A stretch of DNA of 64,000 bases from assembly GCA_019321725.1 (NCBI GenBank), contig CM033120.1:8623694-8687693 (forward strand), read 5' to 3'. A program made the translations under genes and the position numbers. The notes beneath the pieces are model-generated. The model was not told where the DNA came from. It was given only the letters and a program-made list of their open reading frames with translations, and made no database searches. Source of the DNA: Paulownia fortunei. Its lineage: Eukaryota; Streptophyta; Magnoliopsida; Lamiales; Paulowniaceae. Shown here piece after piece: positions 23,448 to 36,081 of this stretch; the stretch's first letter is position 1; each line of letters starts with the position of its first letter.

Positions 23448-26282
23448 TATGACACCCGAACCTCTTACTACTTACATGGCCAAATATGATTCATGCATTA
23501 CGTATTAATTTTATATGCTAATTGCATTTCTATTGACATTGCATAATTTATTTCATTTTATACGATATTCTTGAATATTAAACTTAATTCTGAAGCTCTT
23601 GCCCGGTATTAGTTATTGAATTTTCTAATCTAAGTAGTTGATTTTATATTGAAATAAGAAGAAAATGAGGTGGACCAATATTAGATATAGATGGGATATA
23701 TAGGTTATAATTTTGGAAGTGTTAAAAGTGTTACTAGTAAGCTTATACGGTTTAACTTGATTTGATCAAGTTATTTCAAAAGTATATATTTGTAAATTAA
23801 CATACTTGGGATATTATACATGTTATAATGTGATTTAAGTGTCCTATTACAAGGCCCATATATGCATATAATTTTGGAAATGCAAACTTGATATTTCGTT
23901 AAGAATCGGATGTGAATCGGTTTGTAGATCGAATGAACGGACATAGGAAATAACTATGGGAATGAATGGTGACTAAGATAGGTTGCAACCAAATAAAAAT
24001 AGGTGAGACACACAAGATTAGGGCTGCAAGATAAGGGAGAAAATCAGATTTTTCTATTTACTTGCCACCTCATGCTTTCTTATTAAGCTTAAGCTAACAT
24101 CTCAAGCTAACACCTCAAACCCTTCACCCTTAAGCAACGACCAGACCCTCATTTCAGCCATTTTCATCTTCCAAACACACACCTTAAGGTCTCCAAGTGA
24201 TCCAAATTGATTCCAAGTCGAAATAAAAGCAAGAAAAGCAAAGGAGAAGTGATTACCATCAAGTTAACCTCAAAATCTGCATAGGTAACACTTATCTACG
24301 GTTTTGCCTTTGGTTTTCAGATTATTATGAATGGTTTTATTGTTTATTAAGCTTTCAATATCTCTTATAAAGGTGTTAGGAAGTTTTTAGTTAGACTTTG
24401 GTGCACAAAGAAAGGGTTTTGAATGACAAACACTTAATAGGAAATACTTGTGGCAGAAACTGTCATCTTACTATTTTCTTGTATTTTAGGCTTTAAAATT
24501 GTATGGTATGTTGAATAAAACCTATAATTATTACCATTTACATGACCATATATGAGTTAAGAGTATTGAAATGAAGTTTTATTAGTTGGAAATTGAAATA
24601 GAGAATGATATTGGAGAAACACTCAAACTGCCAAAATAGCAAAATCTGTTTTGGTGTGCTGTGAAGGAAACTGAATTAAGGGAGCTAAATCCATTATTTT
24701 TGGTAATATTATGACCTATTTATCTCCTTATATATGTTATCTAAGTATGGTGAAAATTTTGGTGTGATTGAATATACTTAATGGTGCCAAAACCATTAAT
24801 GTCATGAAGTGTGCAAAACTGTCACGGTAGGAAATAATCTGTTTCAGTATGTCGTGAAGAGAGCTGAACTTGGAAAGCTATATCCGTGATTTTTAGCAAT
24901 TATATGATATGGTTAGATTTATATACATGTTATCTAAGTGTGGTAAAAATTTGGGAGTGATTGGATATTCTTAGGGATGTTAAAATTATCATGCAACTAA
25001 ACTTGACAGCAAGAAAATATGAAAATGTGAATCTGTCACATTTGATCACTTAGTATGTTTCAACGTAGACATGTTGCTATTGACTGTTAACAATTAGGCA
25101 CATGCTATTAGATTTATAATAATTCAATTACATGATGTTTTCATGTATTTAAGATGAGAAATTGAGGTATTTGAGGGGCTATATTGGGTTCTAGTTTGTG
25201 AAAGCTTGATTGTTAGCTTATAGCTTGGTGTTTAAGGTCTAGTATGAGATTTTGTGCTTTCAACTTGCCAAATTGGGAATGGTGCTTGATGTTGGGTAAT
25301 ATTACAGGCTATTTTACATCTAAGGTTGGAGAGGAATACTAAACAAATTTAGACTAAGTCACCAACCAAGTGAAAAGTAAGTAAAGATTTATTTGCAACC
25401 ACAATGCATAGACATAGTAGATGTGTGAATTATATGTAATATCATAAATCATATGTGCATAGTAGAGGGCTCTCCATTGAGCATACATACATGGGCATTG
25501 TCATTGGCACGTGCATGCATCATATACGAGCATTGTGATAAATCTTGCATTGCACGACATGATTCTGAGAAAGAAAAATATTTTGCTGACCACTACTAGT
25601 GCACCGAAGCATGCATGGATTTGCATGGTTTTATGCATGGATTTGCAGGTTCGCGTGCATGGATTTGCATGCTTATATGATTATTGGATATTGGATTATG
25701 GCAGTATACAGAGCTCTTTTCCGGTGCATGGGATAGTAGCGTTGGTCAGGGGCCCAAGAAAGAAATGATTTTGAGAGAAATATTTTGATGCATAAAATTG
25801 CATTGTGGGCGTAGCATTTTGAGATACATGACTTGATATTGTGGATTATTCTTTGACATGCATAATCTTTACTTGCTGAGCGTTAGCTCATATAGTTTAT
25901 GCATTGTAGGTGAGTCTGGTGATACTTGATACTATGGACTTACTGGGCAAGCTGTTGGGGTTCCTACAGGTTCTGAGGATCAGTGTACATGGATGACGAC
26001 CTGTTGGGTTGATTGTTAACTTATTTGTTTTTATAGTCTATTGTATTAGGTTTTTGGATTTATACTATGTGTTACTTTTATAACTTTTCTGTACACGAGT
26101 ATATAAATATTATGATTGTTATGGGTCCTATGCAGGTATATATATTAGTCTGTGAGTGGGAAAATGTTTATTATTTATTAATATATTACAGGAAAAAAAA
26201 AAATAATGCATGCACACAGGCTATATCATGTTAAATTATACTATATATATATATATAGTTGTATAGTAATGGGGGTGTTACA
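23448..26282 (+). repeat. 5' LTR of the Tekay-like element
   Basis: This LTR of 2.83 kb runs from TATGACACCC to GGGGGTGTTACA. Its last 0.5 kb is repeated at 29155-29676, and the whole family recurs in minus orientation at 59099-62170. An AT microsatellite (ctatatatat repeats) lies near 26240-26258. It contains no credible gene; the 85-codon frame at 25511 is not conserved in kind with anything known to me. Confidence 0.9.
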
Positions 26283-26285
26283 GAG

Positions 26286-26297
26286 TGGTATCAGAGC
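26286..26297 (+). promoter_or_regulatory. Primer binding site of the Tekay-like element
   Basis: The plus strand reads TGGTATCAGAGC three bases after the LTR end, a perfect plant initiator-Met tRNA primer site. This fixes the orientation of the element as plus. Confidence 0.95.
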
Positions 26298-26989
26298 CCA
26301 GATTGTGGTTCTGTAGACTGTCCGTGTACATGACCTTTGAAACTGGTGGAGCACAACCATTCCAGTAAGTTTTATTTGTTGTATAATTCATTTTGTATTT
26401 CATGAATAATATTTGCCATGTGTTTTAAGATTTTGTATAAAATAATGTTGAGGCAGACTCATCAGTAGTAACAGGTACAAACTTTATGGTTGGTATTCTA
26501 TCTTTAGAGCTACATATTCTCTATTATCTACTACGTATGTAATAAGACTGGATAGGGTACTTGATATATATATATATGGGGTCAATTACAATGTTTTAAT
26601 TCCTTCTGGAGGTTCAAGATCAACTAAATAGATTTTAAGAGTTGTAGGTTAATTTTGTTATATTGGCAAGGATTATGATATAACCTTTTGTGTTGATTGA
26701 TTTATTGAGAATTATGCATGGTGGATTATTTCAGGATTATTAAGACTTTTAAATTCTAGGTGATGAAAATTTAGAAATTTTATGGAGGCCATAGCAGGAA
26801 AATGTTTACTATTTGTAGAAAATAAGGAAGATTGTCAAATTATAATTTTCTACAGTTACCATGAAAGAGAGTTGTAAGAAAGAGTTATTATCAATCTTTG
26901 GGTTGTGTCAGAATTTTTAGAAATGACCAAAGTTTACAAAAAAAATCTATTTGTGTGATCTTAGATCTCTTGATACATGTTGAAAAGAT

Positions 26990-29150
26990 GTTTTTGGGCA
27001 TGCTATTGACTAACGAATTGATTTTATCCTGGATATAGTTGTAAGAACAAAGCCAATCTCTTTTTTAGTTTATCATATACACCTATTGGAATTCGCTAAA
27101 CCATAAGTGATATTGTTATAATATTGGGCAAGGCATTAAGGTCTAGTGCTTCTCCTAAACATGCTCCACTTCATATTCACCTACAAGAAAGATGAATCTT
27201 GAGGTTATGTATTTTTTTTTATTGCAACTGAATTGAGTAATAATTTGTAATAAGTACAGATTTTCATATTAAGGTTTATTTGATAAATTAAGATGAGCTA
27301 CTATGATCTTGATGAATGATTTTAAGTTTGAATTAATTATGAATTTCTTATTGTGCCATTGGGTTGACTAATGCCCTAATTATTTTGATATACATGATGA
27401 ATAATGTGTTTGATGATTCTATATAGGTATGTTTGGGGTGATATTCATTGATGATATCTTAGTATATAATGAGGAGAAATATGATTGACCTTTCAATATG
27501 ATCTTGAAAACTTTAAGGAAGTAGAAATTATTTGTTCGATTTAGTACATGCGAGCTTTCGGTTATGTAATACAATATTTATTTTGGTACTAGTAATTTTC
27601 TTAAGAAAGTGTCCTTCTAACTATTCAAAACTTTGAGGTTGTACTGAAATAGAGAAGACCAATAAATGTGATAGAAATAAGAAATATTTTCTGGGTTAGT
27701 GATATTATTGGGTATTCAGTCAAAAATTTCTCCTTAGTTGTTACTACTTTATTTCATCATACATACAGGTATATGAAATCTGAATGGTTCGCTAAGTGGA
27801 AAGAAATTTATAATTACTTAAAGAGAATTGAATTGAGCTTCAATAGTGACTCCAACTTTAGATATAAGTTATTTATTGTGTATAGTGGTTTATCTCATTG
27901 TGTTTTGGTATATGTTTGATATAATATAGAAAAATTACTCGATACTCTTTGAGTTAATTAGATTATTTATGTAATACTATATGTTACATTACAAAACCGA
28001 AGTACTTGAAATATCTATATACTTAAAAGGAGTTTAACATGAAGAAAGGATATATATTATTAGTAACTGAATATATTGTATGATCCATATAACAACAGAT
28101 GTCATTGGAATGAAATATCTCAATAGACTAATATTCAAAGAAATTTTACATCATAAACTATTATGGGAGTTGAAGGTTATATAGAGGATGAATTAGAGTA
28201 AGTGGTGAATTATCTATTTATTAATATTTTGGTAAGACTAATTTTGTTTGATCCAATTCCAAATGCTCAAAATAAGGTCGATGAAAGGTTAGGATTAAGA
28301 TGAAAGGTAGAAAAGTCACTTAAATAGATTTTTGTGATAAGTGATTATAATCACTTAATAAGAGAGATGTGCGAAAATTAGGGATACGAAATTACAAGAC
28401 TAAGTTTTAGGTAATGATCATGTACCTTTTTATTTGTTTTATTTAGTGGTATGAATGATGTTTGTGATCTCAAGAAAATGTACAGATATCGGATACTAGA
28501 CGAGCTATTATAGAATATATCGTTAATATTTGGTTTGCCACAAAAAAAAGGGATATATGTAAAAGTTCATATGTTGGAATGACTTAGTTCTGCTTTTATT
28601 TTCAGGTGGAAATGGGAAGGCATTCAGAAATTTTGTACATGATAATGGAATTGGGTTATTGTTCATAGGTTATCTGAATATGCTCATTTTTTCTCAATTT
28701 ACCTTAGGTATTCCATGAAAATCTATGGAAAGACAAATGTATAGGAAGCAGTTAGACTTTATGGTTTATTAGTTCTGATGTAGATTTAAGGTCTTTGTCT
28801 ACTTCCTAGAAGATCTTACTTCAGGTATTGGTAACAAAATTATATTTTAGTATTGTGATCATCCATGCATCAATGGGCAACCTGGACAAACAAATTAGGA
28901 TTTGCAAGATATGCTTAGAGATTGTGCATTAGATTATTGATGTCAATTGAGAAAATTATTTCTTGGGAGGAATTTCTTATCACAACAGTGATAATGCTAC
29001 TTGGGATAGTTCTCTATGAGGCATTGTATGATAGAAAATTTAGGTCATCATTTTATTGAAATGAAATTGGTGTTTTTTTAGGTTGAATATGGTTTGGGAA
29101 ATGATAGAAGTGGTAGAACAAATTGCTAATGTGTGGAAACTCGTTATGAT
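26990..29150 (+). pseudogene. Tekay-like pol remnant (RT, RNase H region, integrase)
   Basis: RT: fragments near 27020-27110 (VVRTKPISFL-like), then PFGLTNA near 27357 and FIDDILVYNEEK near 27447, which holds the FIDD form of the catalytic box. Next is TLRK with KLFVRFSTCEL. Integrase: WKWEGIQKF near 28608, then VIVHRLSEYAHFFSIYL, SMHQWATWTNK and LYEALYDRKFRSSFYxNEIG near 29010-29060. Stops and shifts occur every 10-60 codons. 27650-28600, the RNase H part, has little recognisable protein. It cannot be active. Confidence 0.82.
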
Positions 29151-29154
29151 TTTG

Positions 29155-29676
29155 AAAGAAATGATTTTGAGAGAAATATTTTGATGCATAAAATTGCATT
29201 GTGGGCATAGCATTTTGAGATACATGACTTGATATTGTGGATTATTCTTTGACATGCATAATCTTTACTTGCTGAGCGTTAGCTCATATAGTTTATGCAT
29301 TGTAGGTGAGTCTGGTGATACTTGATATCATGGACTTACTGGGCAAGCTGTTGGGGTTCCTACAGGTTCTGAGGATCAGTGTACATGGATGATGACCTGT
29401 TGGGTTGATTGTTAACTTATTTGATTTTATAGTCTATTGTATTAGGTTTTTGGATTTATACTATGTGTTACTTTTATAACTTTTTTGTACACGGGTATAT
29501 AAATATTATGATTGTTATGGGTCCTATGCAGGTATATATATTAGTCTATGAGTGGGAAAATGCTTATTATTTATTAATATATTACATGAAAAAAAAAAAA
29601 ATAATGCATGCACATAGGCTCTATCATGTTAAATTATACTATATATATATAGTTGTATAGTAATGGGGGTATTACA
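29155..29676 (+). repeat. 3' LTR remnant (last 0.5 kb)
   Basis: It is nearly identical to 25760-26282, including the stretch from tgattttgagagaaatattt to the terminal TTACA. The preceding four fifths of the 3' LTR and the pol 3' end are missing, so a deletion joins integrase directly to the LTR. The two LTR ends differ at only a few positions, which suggests a younger insertion than the ruined pol implies. Confidence 0.9.
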
Positions 29677-29681
29677 AAAGT

Positions 29682-30529
29682 CCTAGAGCAAGCATGTTTT
29701 GTTGACAAACTTGATGAGGTTCATGTTTTGAGATTAACGATTTATTTTGATGGTTGATGGCCAATGATGAAACTTAATTTTTCATAAATTCTAGAGAAAA
29801 GAAAGATTGCTAGTCTTGTAATGTAGAGATTCTTTTGTGTAATTAGTCTTTATCATGAATAATAAATTTCAATGAACATGTTGTGTAGAAATTGTATGAA
29901 TTACATTTTACTTGGTTTTGAATTTTGCTTCCAATGACATTTTTTGGTCATTATGATGTGTTTTAAAACTTTCTAATTACTCTTTGAGGTGACATCTTAT
30001 ATTACAAGCAAACTTGGGAATGATTTTTTAGCCTATCTTTGACTCGTTTGTACCTTTCAAGCCTACCATGATCACACTATCACCACTAGCTACCCATTGA
30101 GCCTCTTTCAAATAATAGCATGTGCAATGCATATGAATGACCACCATTTGACTTCGTTTCTTTTAGTTGATTATACCTAACCATTGTAGCCTAAAAAATC
30201 ATTGATTGTCCCTAAGAGAGCTTAGTGTGACATATCATGCAAGATTTTGTATAAGGGTCATATAAAAATATTTTGGATATGGAAGTGAATGCATTCAGGT
30301 ACATGAGCAATAATGGTGTGAATAGAGTTCATCACAACCCATGAATATCAAAAGAAACAAGTTTGGATGTTGTGAAAGCAAAAGAATAAAAAAAGAAGCG
30401 ATGGGATTCATGGGGAAAAAAAGAGAAAAGAAGCAAAAGAAGAAGAAAAAAAATGTGAAAAAAAAAAGAAGAAAAGAAAAGCATGAATCCCAAAGGAAAA
30501 AGAAAGATAATTGGGGAAACAAATATTAT
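29682..30529 (+). other. Post-pol region of the Athila-like element (right of nested insertion)
   Basis: This continues the region broken at 23447. It is noncoding, with an A/G-rich tract at 30400-30510 (gaaaagaagcaaaagaagaa style) followed by ttggggaaac near 30511, possibly the polypurine tract just before LTR 4b. The lysine-rich or phenylalanine-rich frames here are artefacts of the tract. Confidence 0.55.
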
Positions 30530-31975
30530 TGACATATTTGTGCACTTATCTTTTAATGTTTGTGTGTAGGGGCAACATAGAGAACATGAGCCAAAAGAAA
30601 AAGAAAATGAAATTAACCGGAAGCAAAACTGTAGTATTGGTGATGGATTCCCAGTTATTAGTGCCCCACCCCAAGTCCAAGAGAAGAAAAACTGCAGCGG
30701 TAAGGATGGACCCCCAATTTCTAGCGCTCTATCCCCAGTTCAAGAAAATAAAAACTGCAACGATGGGGATGGGTCCCCAATTTTTGGCGTCCCATCCCCA
30801 GTAAACTTTAATAGAAAAGATTCCCTAGCCTCTTTGAGCAATAAGTGGCGGCCAAAGGCTTATTTTGGCATCTTTCATGATATATACACCCTAGACACAA
30901 CTTACTCATCATGACTCATATGATATTCATGTATATACATCATATACACACTTCACATCACATAATTCACACCTCACACACTACACACCAAAATTATTAT
31001 CCACTTTTCCTCTCCATAAAAACATGCACTTCTATATCTTTTCACATGCACACTTAATCAAAACCACATACCCATTTAGAAAGGAGCTTGGATTTGAAGC
31101 CAAGAAGAGGAAAAACTTCACTGGGTATTGAAAAACTTGAAGAAGAAGTGAAAATCACTTAGTGGTTGTAATCTTCTACTTTAATTTCTTCTTTCATTTT
31201 GTTTACATTTGTGTAATTTGTAAGAATCATGATTTTCGAAAATACTTGATGGTTGCTTAATTTCAATATGAACTAAACTATCTTTAGTTTAGGCTTGGAA
31301 ACCTATTTTATAGAATTATGAGTTAATATCTTATTCATGGTTTGGATGTTGTTGAAATTGTGTTGAGCATGTATTATATGTTTAATGCTTTTTAAAGTTT
31401 AGCCAACTTTGAAATAATCTTCGTTATTATGATTGAGACTGAAAGATAGTGTTGCAACAAGTCCTCATATAATGTATGCCATGTACTAGGTCATTATAGG
31501 GATGTAGGATTTAGTTCATGCAACAGTCATAGACATAAAGTCGATAGCTAGTGCAGTTCATAGAGCCTAATGCATCATTAATTAGTTCAACCTATTATAG
31601 ACGTACAACCAGTTACCTTTTAATTGTAAAATTGATATGTCTTGAGAAAAAGTATCAAGTACAAGCAGAAGTCCCATTGTTGCACGATCAAACACTCATC
31701 CTAACCATAAAGTTGTGAAACTCATAATGAAGAAAAATGGCGATCTATGTCCTTGACCACTTTCTCCCTTGATTTTAATCTTGTTTTGTTAAATTGTTTT
31801 GTTTAGCTTTCAATTTATTCACCAAAAATTTGATAGGTTAAATATAGCTAGGTCATTTATATTTAGTATATGTATACATGCTCCCTAGGGACATGATAAT
31901 CCATATTCTCACACACTTTACTACTTGGGCTAGTGTACTTGCTAGTCCATGTTTCATACACCACACACGCACACC
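30530..31975 (+). repeat. Athila-like 3' LTR (copy 4b)
   Basis: Collinear with copy 4a. It extends further and shows the family's 3' part: ccctagggacatgataatcc (31883), ctttactacttgggctagtg and acttgctagtcc. The far edge is placed where copia RNase H text resumes. It contains three 63-bp tandem units at about 30622-30801. Confidence 0.75.
30622..30801 (+). repeat. Three diverged 63-bp tandem units in LTR 4b
   Basis: The units begin aaaactgtagtattg, aaaactgcagcggta and aaaactgcaacgatg, each followed by ggatg and a cccca(a/g)t block. They happen to be a multiple of three, which produces a spurious repetitive peptide. The matching region of LTR 4a (17900-18130) has about four units of similar length but strongly diverged. 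Such repeats in the U3 part often act as enhancers; that role is inferred. Confidence 0.7.
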
Positions 31976-32515
31976 AAACCATAAAAAAGATCTTTAGTAT
32001 TTAAGAAGCACTAAGGATGTCTTATGGAAGTATGATTATGGGGAACTGAAGCTCGGTTGTTGCCTTTAACTTTGGGTCCAAAGTAGATAACTTAAAATCT
32101 ATGTCTAGAATTGTGTTTATCCTAAATGGTAGGTGGTCAGCTAAAAGAAGTTCCAAGTATGAGACCACTGTTGATTCCACCACCAAGGTTAAATACATCA
32201 TTGTATGTGATGCTGCGAAGGAAGGTGCTTGGATGAGGAACTTCTTCTAAAAGGTTGGAAATAGTTAAATCTCTTATTGATCCAGTACGTGTTTGATGTG
32301 ATAACAAGGCAATTGCAAAAGTAAAACAACTAAGATTTGATCATATATCCAAGCACATAGTAAGGTGATACCATTTGATTCAAGTAATCATTGGTAGAGG
32401 TGACTTAATAGTGGAAAGAGTTGCCTCAACAGAAAACGTAGGAGATCCACAAATTAGAACCCTAGGGTAAATAATATTCTAAGGACATTCTTGGAAGATA
32501 AGATTAAGATACTGG
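31976..32515 (+). pseudogene. Ty1/copia RNase H remnant, 3' piece of the split element
   Basis: The plus-strand text continues the RT broken at 15418: YLRSTKDVLWKYDYGELKL, then SNFGSKVDNLKSMSRIVFIL, STVDSTTKVKYI (family STTEAEYI), AAKEGAWMRNFF and, in shifted frames, SKHI, YHLIxxII and VASTENVGDP near 32420-32450. These are the ribonuclease H domain and C-terminus of copia pol, which removes template RNA during reverse transcription. The fragment ends at LTR A (32516), which has the opposite orientation. Confidence 0.85.
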
Positions 32516-33918
32516 TGTTAGATTCACTTGATCGTGGGGTGTGTGCAGTGGAAAAATTAAAAATTTAAAACATTTATGCTATAACAATTACAACATCACC
32601 CTCGATCCTATGCGATTTTATCAATTTTGCAATTTCCAATCATTTTACACATAAATAAAATAGTTTTGATTTATGCCTTCTACGCACTCAGTTGCTAGCC
32701 CTTTATAAATACTGGTTCATGAGTATCTAAGTATCTCCCCTCTAAAGTGGTCCACACTTTGAGCAAGAACACGGAATCAAAATTTCCCTAGTAATTTTGA
32801 TTTCTTTACTAACCTAGTTTTGGAGTGTTTTTTGAGAATATTAATTCTTAGTATCAACTAGTAATAAAAGAATTAATATTTTTAAAAAATGACGGAATTC
32901 TTTTTGGTGTTGTTGTGTGAAAAAAATGGAGAAGAGAAAACTTTTTTCTCTCTCTTGATGATGGCAAAAAATTAGATGAATTAATCCTCAAATTTTTGGC
33001 CTCTAGTTTATAATGTGGTGACTGAAGTCCCACTTTTGGAATTTTCGGCCACTCTTCTCATTGGTTGGAGAATTTTTTGGTTGAACTCAAGATTTTCCAA
33101 AAGTCTGCAACTCTATCTCTTGTATCTTCCAAAGATACATGAATATTTTATCTAATCCAATTAGATATTTTCAAAAATATGAAAATCTTAGGACTCCATC
33201 TTCTTCTAACAATTCTTGTAGGCCTCACCAAATGTGTCATTTGAATTGGGCTTGGACTCTTAATTAAATCCACCAATTAAGCCCAAGTTTAATTAATTGA
33301 CTCTATTTAGGCCACATAGTTAAATTAAGCCGAATTAATTAATTTAATTATTTAATTAAGTAAATTAGTTTATGGTCTACATAATTAATTGATCCAATCA
33401 AATAATTGCTCTTCTTCAATTAGGCTTCCTAATCTAATTAGGTCCAATTAAATAATCTAAATATTTAATTGGATAATTAATTCAACTCCTTGAATTAATT
33501 TTAGTCCAATTAATTAATCTTCATTAATTAATTAGATCCAACTCCTTGGATTAACTCCTAAGTTAGAAATGTTTCATCCCAAATTATGTGTGACCCTTTA
33601 GGTTCACAACTAAGCTAGCGTTGACTTGCAATATTTGCAACTTATGAATAAAAATTATTTTAATTGATTAATTTAATTAATTAATCTATTTGGAATTAGC
33701 TCCTTAATTTGGAGAACCTCACAAGTCATGGAAAACACCTAGCAAGTGTATCATAACTGCCTAGTCTTAGGTGAATTAGCGAGTGAACCTACTTCAATTA
33801 TGAGTGTCATACACGTAATGTCCTTCTATCAACTAATCTCCTGATTGAGTCTAACGTATGGATTTTAAGTCGAAACTCTAAATGACTCAATAACTATGAT
33901 TCTATTTCAAGTTGTAAT
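32516..33918 (-). repeat. Copia LTR, left part A of a split 3' LTR
   Basis: It starts TGTTAG at 32516 (the 3' terminus in minus orientation) and runs to caagttgtaat at 33918. It continues in C at 36082 after solo LTR B. Compared with copy D, the join A+C reproduces the uninterrupted sequence (caagtt-aatgact-ttagaaaacc). It is AT-rich with many ttaattaatt words. Confidence 0.87.
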
Positions 33919-36076
33919 TATTAGAGTAGGATGTCCGGCGCCCCAATTAAATTGGGTGTATTATACTCTTTTCATTTGTAAAATAATCTTGTTGGAAATC
34001 ATATTAATAAATGGCACTTTTTTTAATCTTATGTCTTGCATTTACTTTCTGCACATTAGATAAAGTTTTTAGACCAAATTTAGCTATGGGACATGATCGC
34101 ACATATGATGGAAATCATAGAACAAGCCTCTATGGCTTTGGTCTGAAATAAGTTATGAGTCAAGAGCTTTATGAGATGGGACATCAAATAGCCCAATAAA
34201 ACTTGCGCATATGATATATGCTCGTAAGATGAGGATGTCTCATTCCATAGATATTATGTAGTGACGTAAGTGCATTTACGTGGGTGCTTGTTAGAGAATA
34301 AGTACCCTGAACTAACCTACAAGGAATTCTTAGTTAGAAAGTTTATTTGTCAAATTATGAATCTCTATATTATGATAGTGCGTGACTAGTCCTTTGACTT
34401 GAGGCATCATAGTAATCTTGGACGTGTCATATTTTACTTTGATGCATTCTCTGATTGCCTGACAATCACAAAGGGATTACATTGGGTATTGCATCTACAT
34501 GTATGAAGGTTAATGAGTGGCCAACAAAAGATCTATCACTTGTGTAGTAGAACAAGTGAATCTCCTATATTTTTATAGTTCGTGATTCTGAAATTCTTGG
34601 CCAGGGTATGATGAATGTCAAAAAGGGATTTCTAACGATTCATCAAGAGTCATTACTTGAAATGGAATCATAGTTATTGAGTCGATTAGTTTTTGACTTT
34701 TATCCATACCGTATATTCAATTGGGAGATTAGTTGATGGAAGGATCTTACGTTCATGGTATTCATAACTAAAATAGGATCATTTGCAATTTTACCTAAAA
34801 CTAATTTTCCATGATTACTTACTAGATATTTTCATGGATAGTGAGGTTTTTGAATTTAAAGAGTTAATTCTAAGCTAATTAATCATTGTTATTCATAATT
34901 TGCAAATGTTGCAAACCTACTACGAGCTTAGTAGTAAACTAAAGGGTCACACATAATTTGAAATGAATAACCGCTAGTTTAAAAATAATTCAAAGAGTTG
35001 GATATAGTTAATTAATTAAGGATTTTATTAATTCAAATTAGTTGAGTTAATTATCCAATTAAGTAATAGGATTATTTAACTGGACCCAATAAAATTAGAA
35101 ATCTACATTGGAGTGCATTAATTAATTGATTGGATTAATTAATTGAATATTGACTAATTAATTAATTAGATTAATTAATGTACTTGATGAAGTCCAAGCC
35201 CAACTTAAAATAGCTCAATAGTAAAAGCCCACTTGGAATATTAGAAAAAATAAATTAAATAGGAAAAATGATATTTCTTATTTAATTGATATAAGATATC
35301 AAGTTGGATTTATGGGATAGGTTCAATGAATGTGGATGAGAGAAGGGGCCGAAAATTAGAGGCCAATTTTGGCCAAATTTTCAGCCACTGAGAGGGAGGG
35401 TTTTTGGATTGATGTGGATTTGGTTTGTTAGAAAAGTTAGATTTTCCAAGCAACCAATTCAACATGTATGGCTAATATTAGGTTTAACCTAAATTTTTTA
35501 TCCTCCATTTAAATAAAAAAATTTGAAGACAAAAATCCCTCACTTCCACTAATGATAATTTGGCCATAGTAAAAAAAAGAAAAACATTTTCTTTCATCAC
35601 TTATCCTCTTTTTTTCTCTTTATTATCCAAGCATATTGTTCTTCTTCCACTAGTATGATTAAGAACAATCACATTAAACACTTAATTTTTTATTCTACCG
35701 ATTGAATTAAATATTAGTGCACACTCATTTATAGGCTTGAAAATGAAAACAAAGAACACTAGCAAGTTTTTTTATTTTTTGGTTATTCTAGTCCAAGGTA
35801 CTGATTACTTTAGAGGAGGATGTGTGGAATCCTTGGTGAAAGTTTTGCAGCCATCCAATAATTAGTTGCCTTAAGCCTCGCATCAATTCAAAGTGTTTGA
35901 AATGGTAACGAATCATATCACTTTTATTTAAATTATATTTTTAAATAAACTGTTAATAACGCTGATCGTTAAATCACTGCAAAACCAAGGATAGTGCAAT
36001 AAACGTTATTGCATGATTTATATAAAAAAATTTAACTTCTGCAGTGCTTATCCCCTAGGTCAAAATGAACCCAACA
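33919..36076 (+). repeat. Solo copia LTR B, 2.16 kb, nested antiparallel in its own family
   Basis: It begins TATTAGAGTAGG (ancestrally TGTTAGAG) and ends CCCAACA. It is flanked by GTAAT (33914-33918) and ATAAT (36077-36081), a 5-bp duplication with one mismatch. It is the reverse complement of A and C over most of its length. No primer site or polypurine tract is attached. No coding frame is credible. Confidence 0.87.
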
Positions 36077-36081
36077 ATAAT

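Larger units (their letters stand above)
23448..29676 (+). mobile_element. Tekay/Del-like Ty3/gypsy element, decayed, TSD AAAGT
   Basis: Both ends are visible: LTR start TATGACACCC (ancestrally TGTGACACCC) at 23448, LTR end GTATTACA at 29676, and AAAGT at 23443-23447 and 29677-29681. Inside are a full 5' LTR, a primer site at 26286, RT and integrase remnants and the last 0.5 kb of a 3' LTR. Gag is not seen. The element inserted into the 3' noncoding region of the Athila-like element. Confidence 0.88.

Noticed and set aside
26230..26260. AT dinucleotide run as a regulatory element
   Set aside because: It is a microsatellite whose length differs between the two LTR copies (also near 29640); no specific function is supported.
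30295..30535. Phe-rich minus-strand frames and a Lys-rich plus-strand frame
   Set aside because: Low-complexity products of the A/G-rich tract before LTR 4b.
30511..30804. A 97-codon plus-strand frame with a repetitive peptide
   Set aside because: The repeats come from the 63-bp tandem DNA units in LTR 4b, and the other LTR does not keep the frame.
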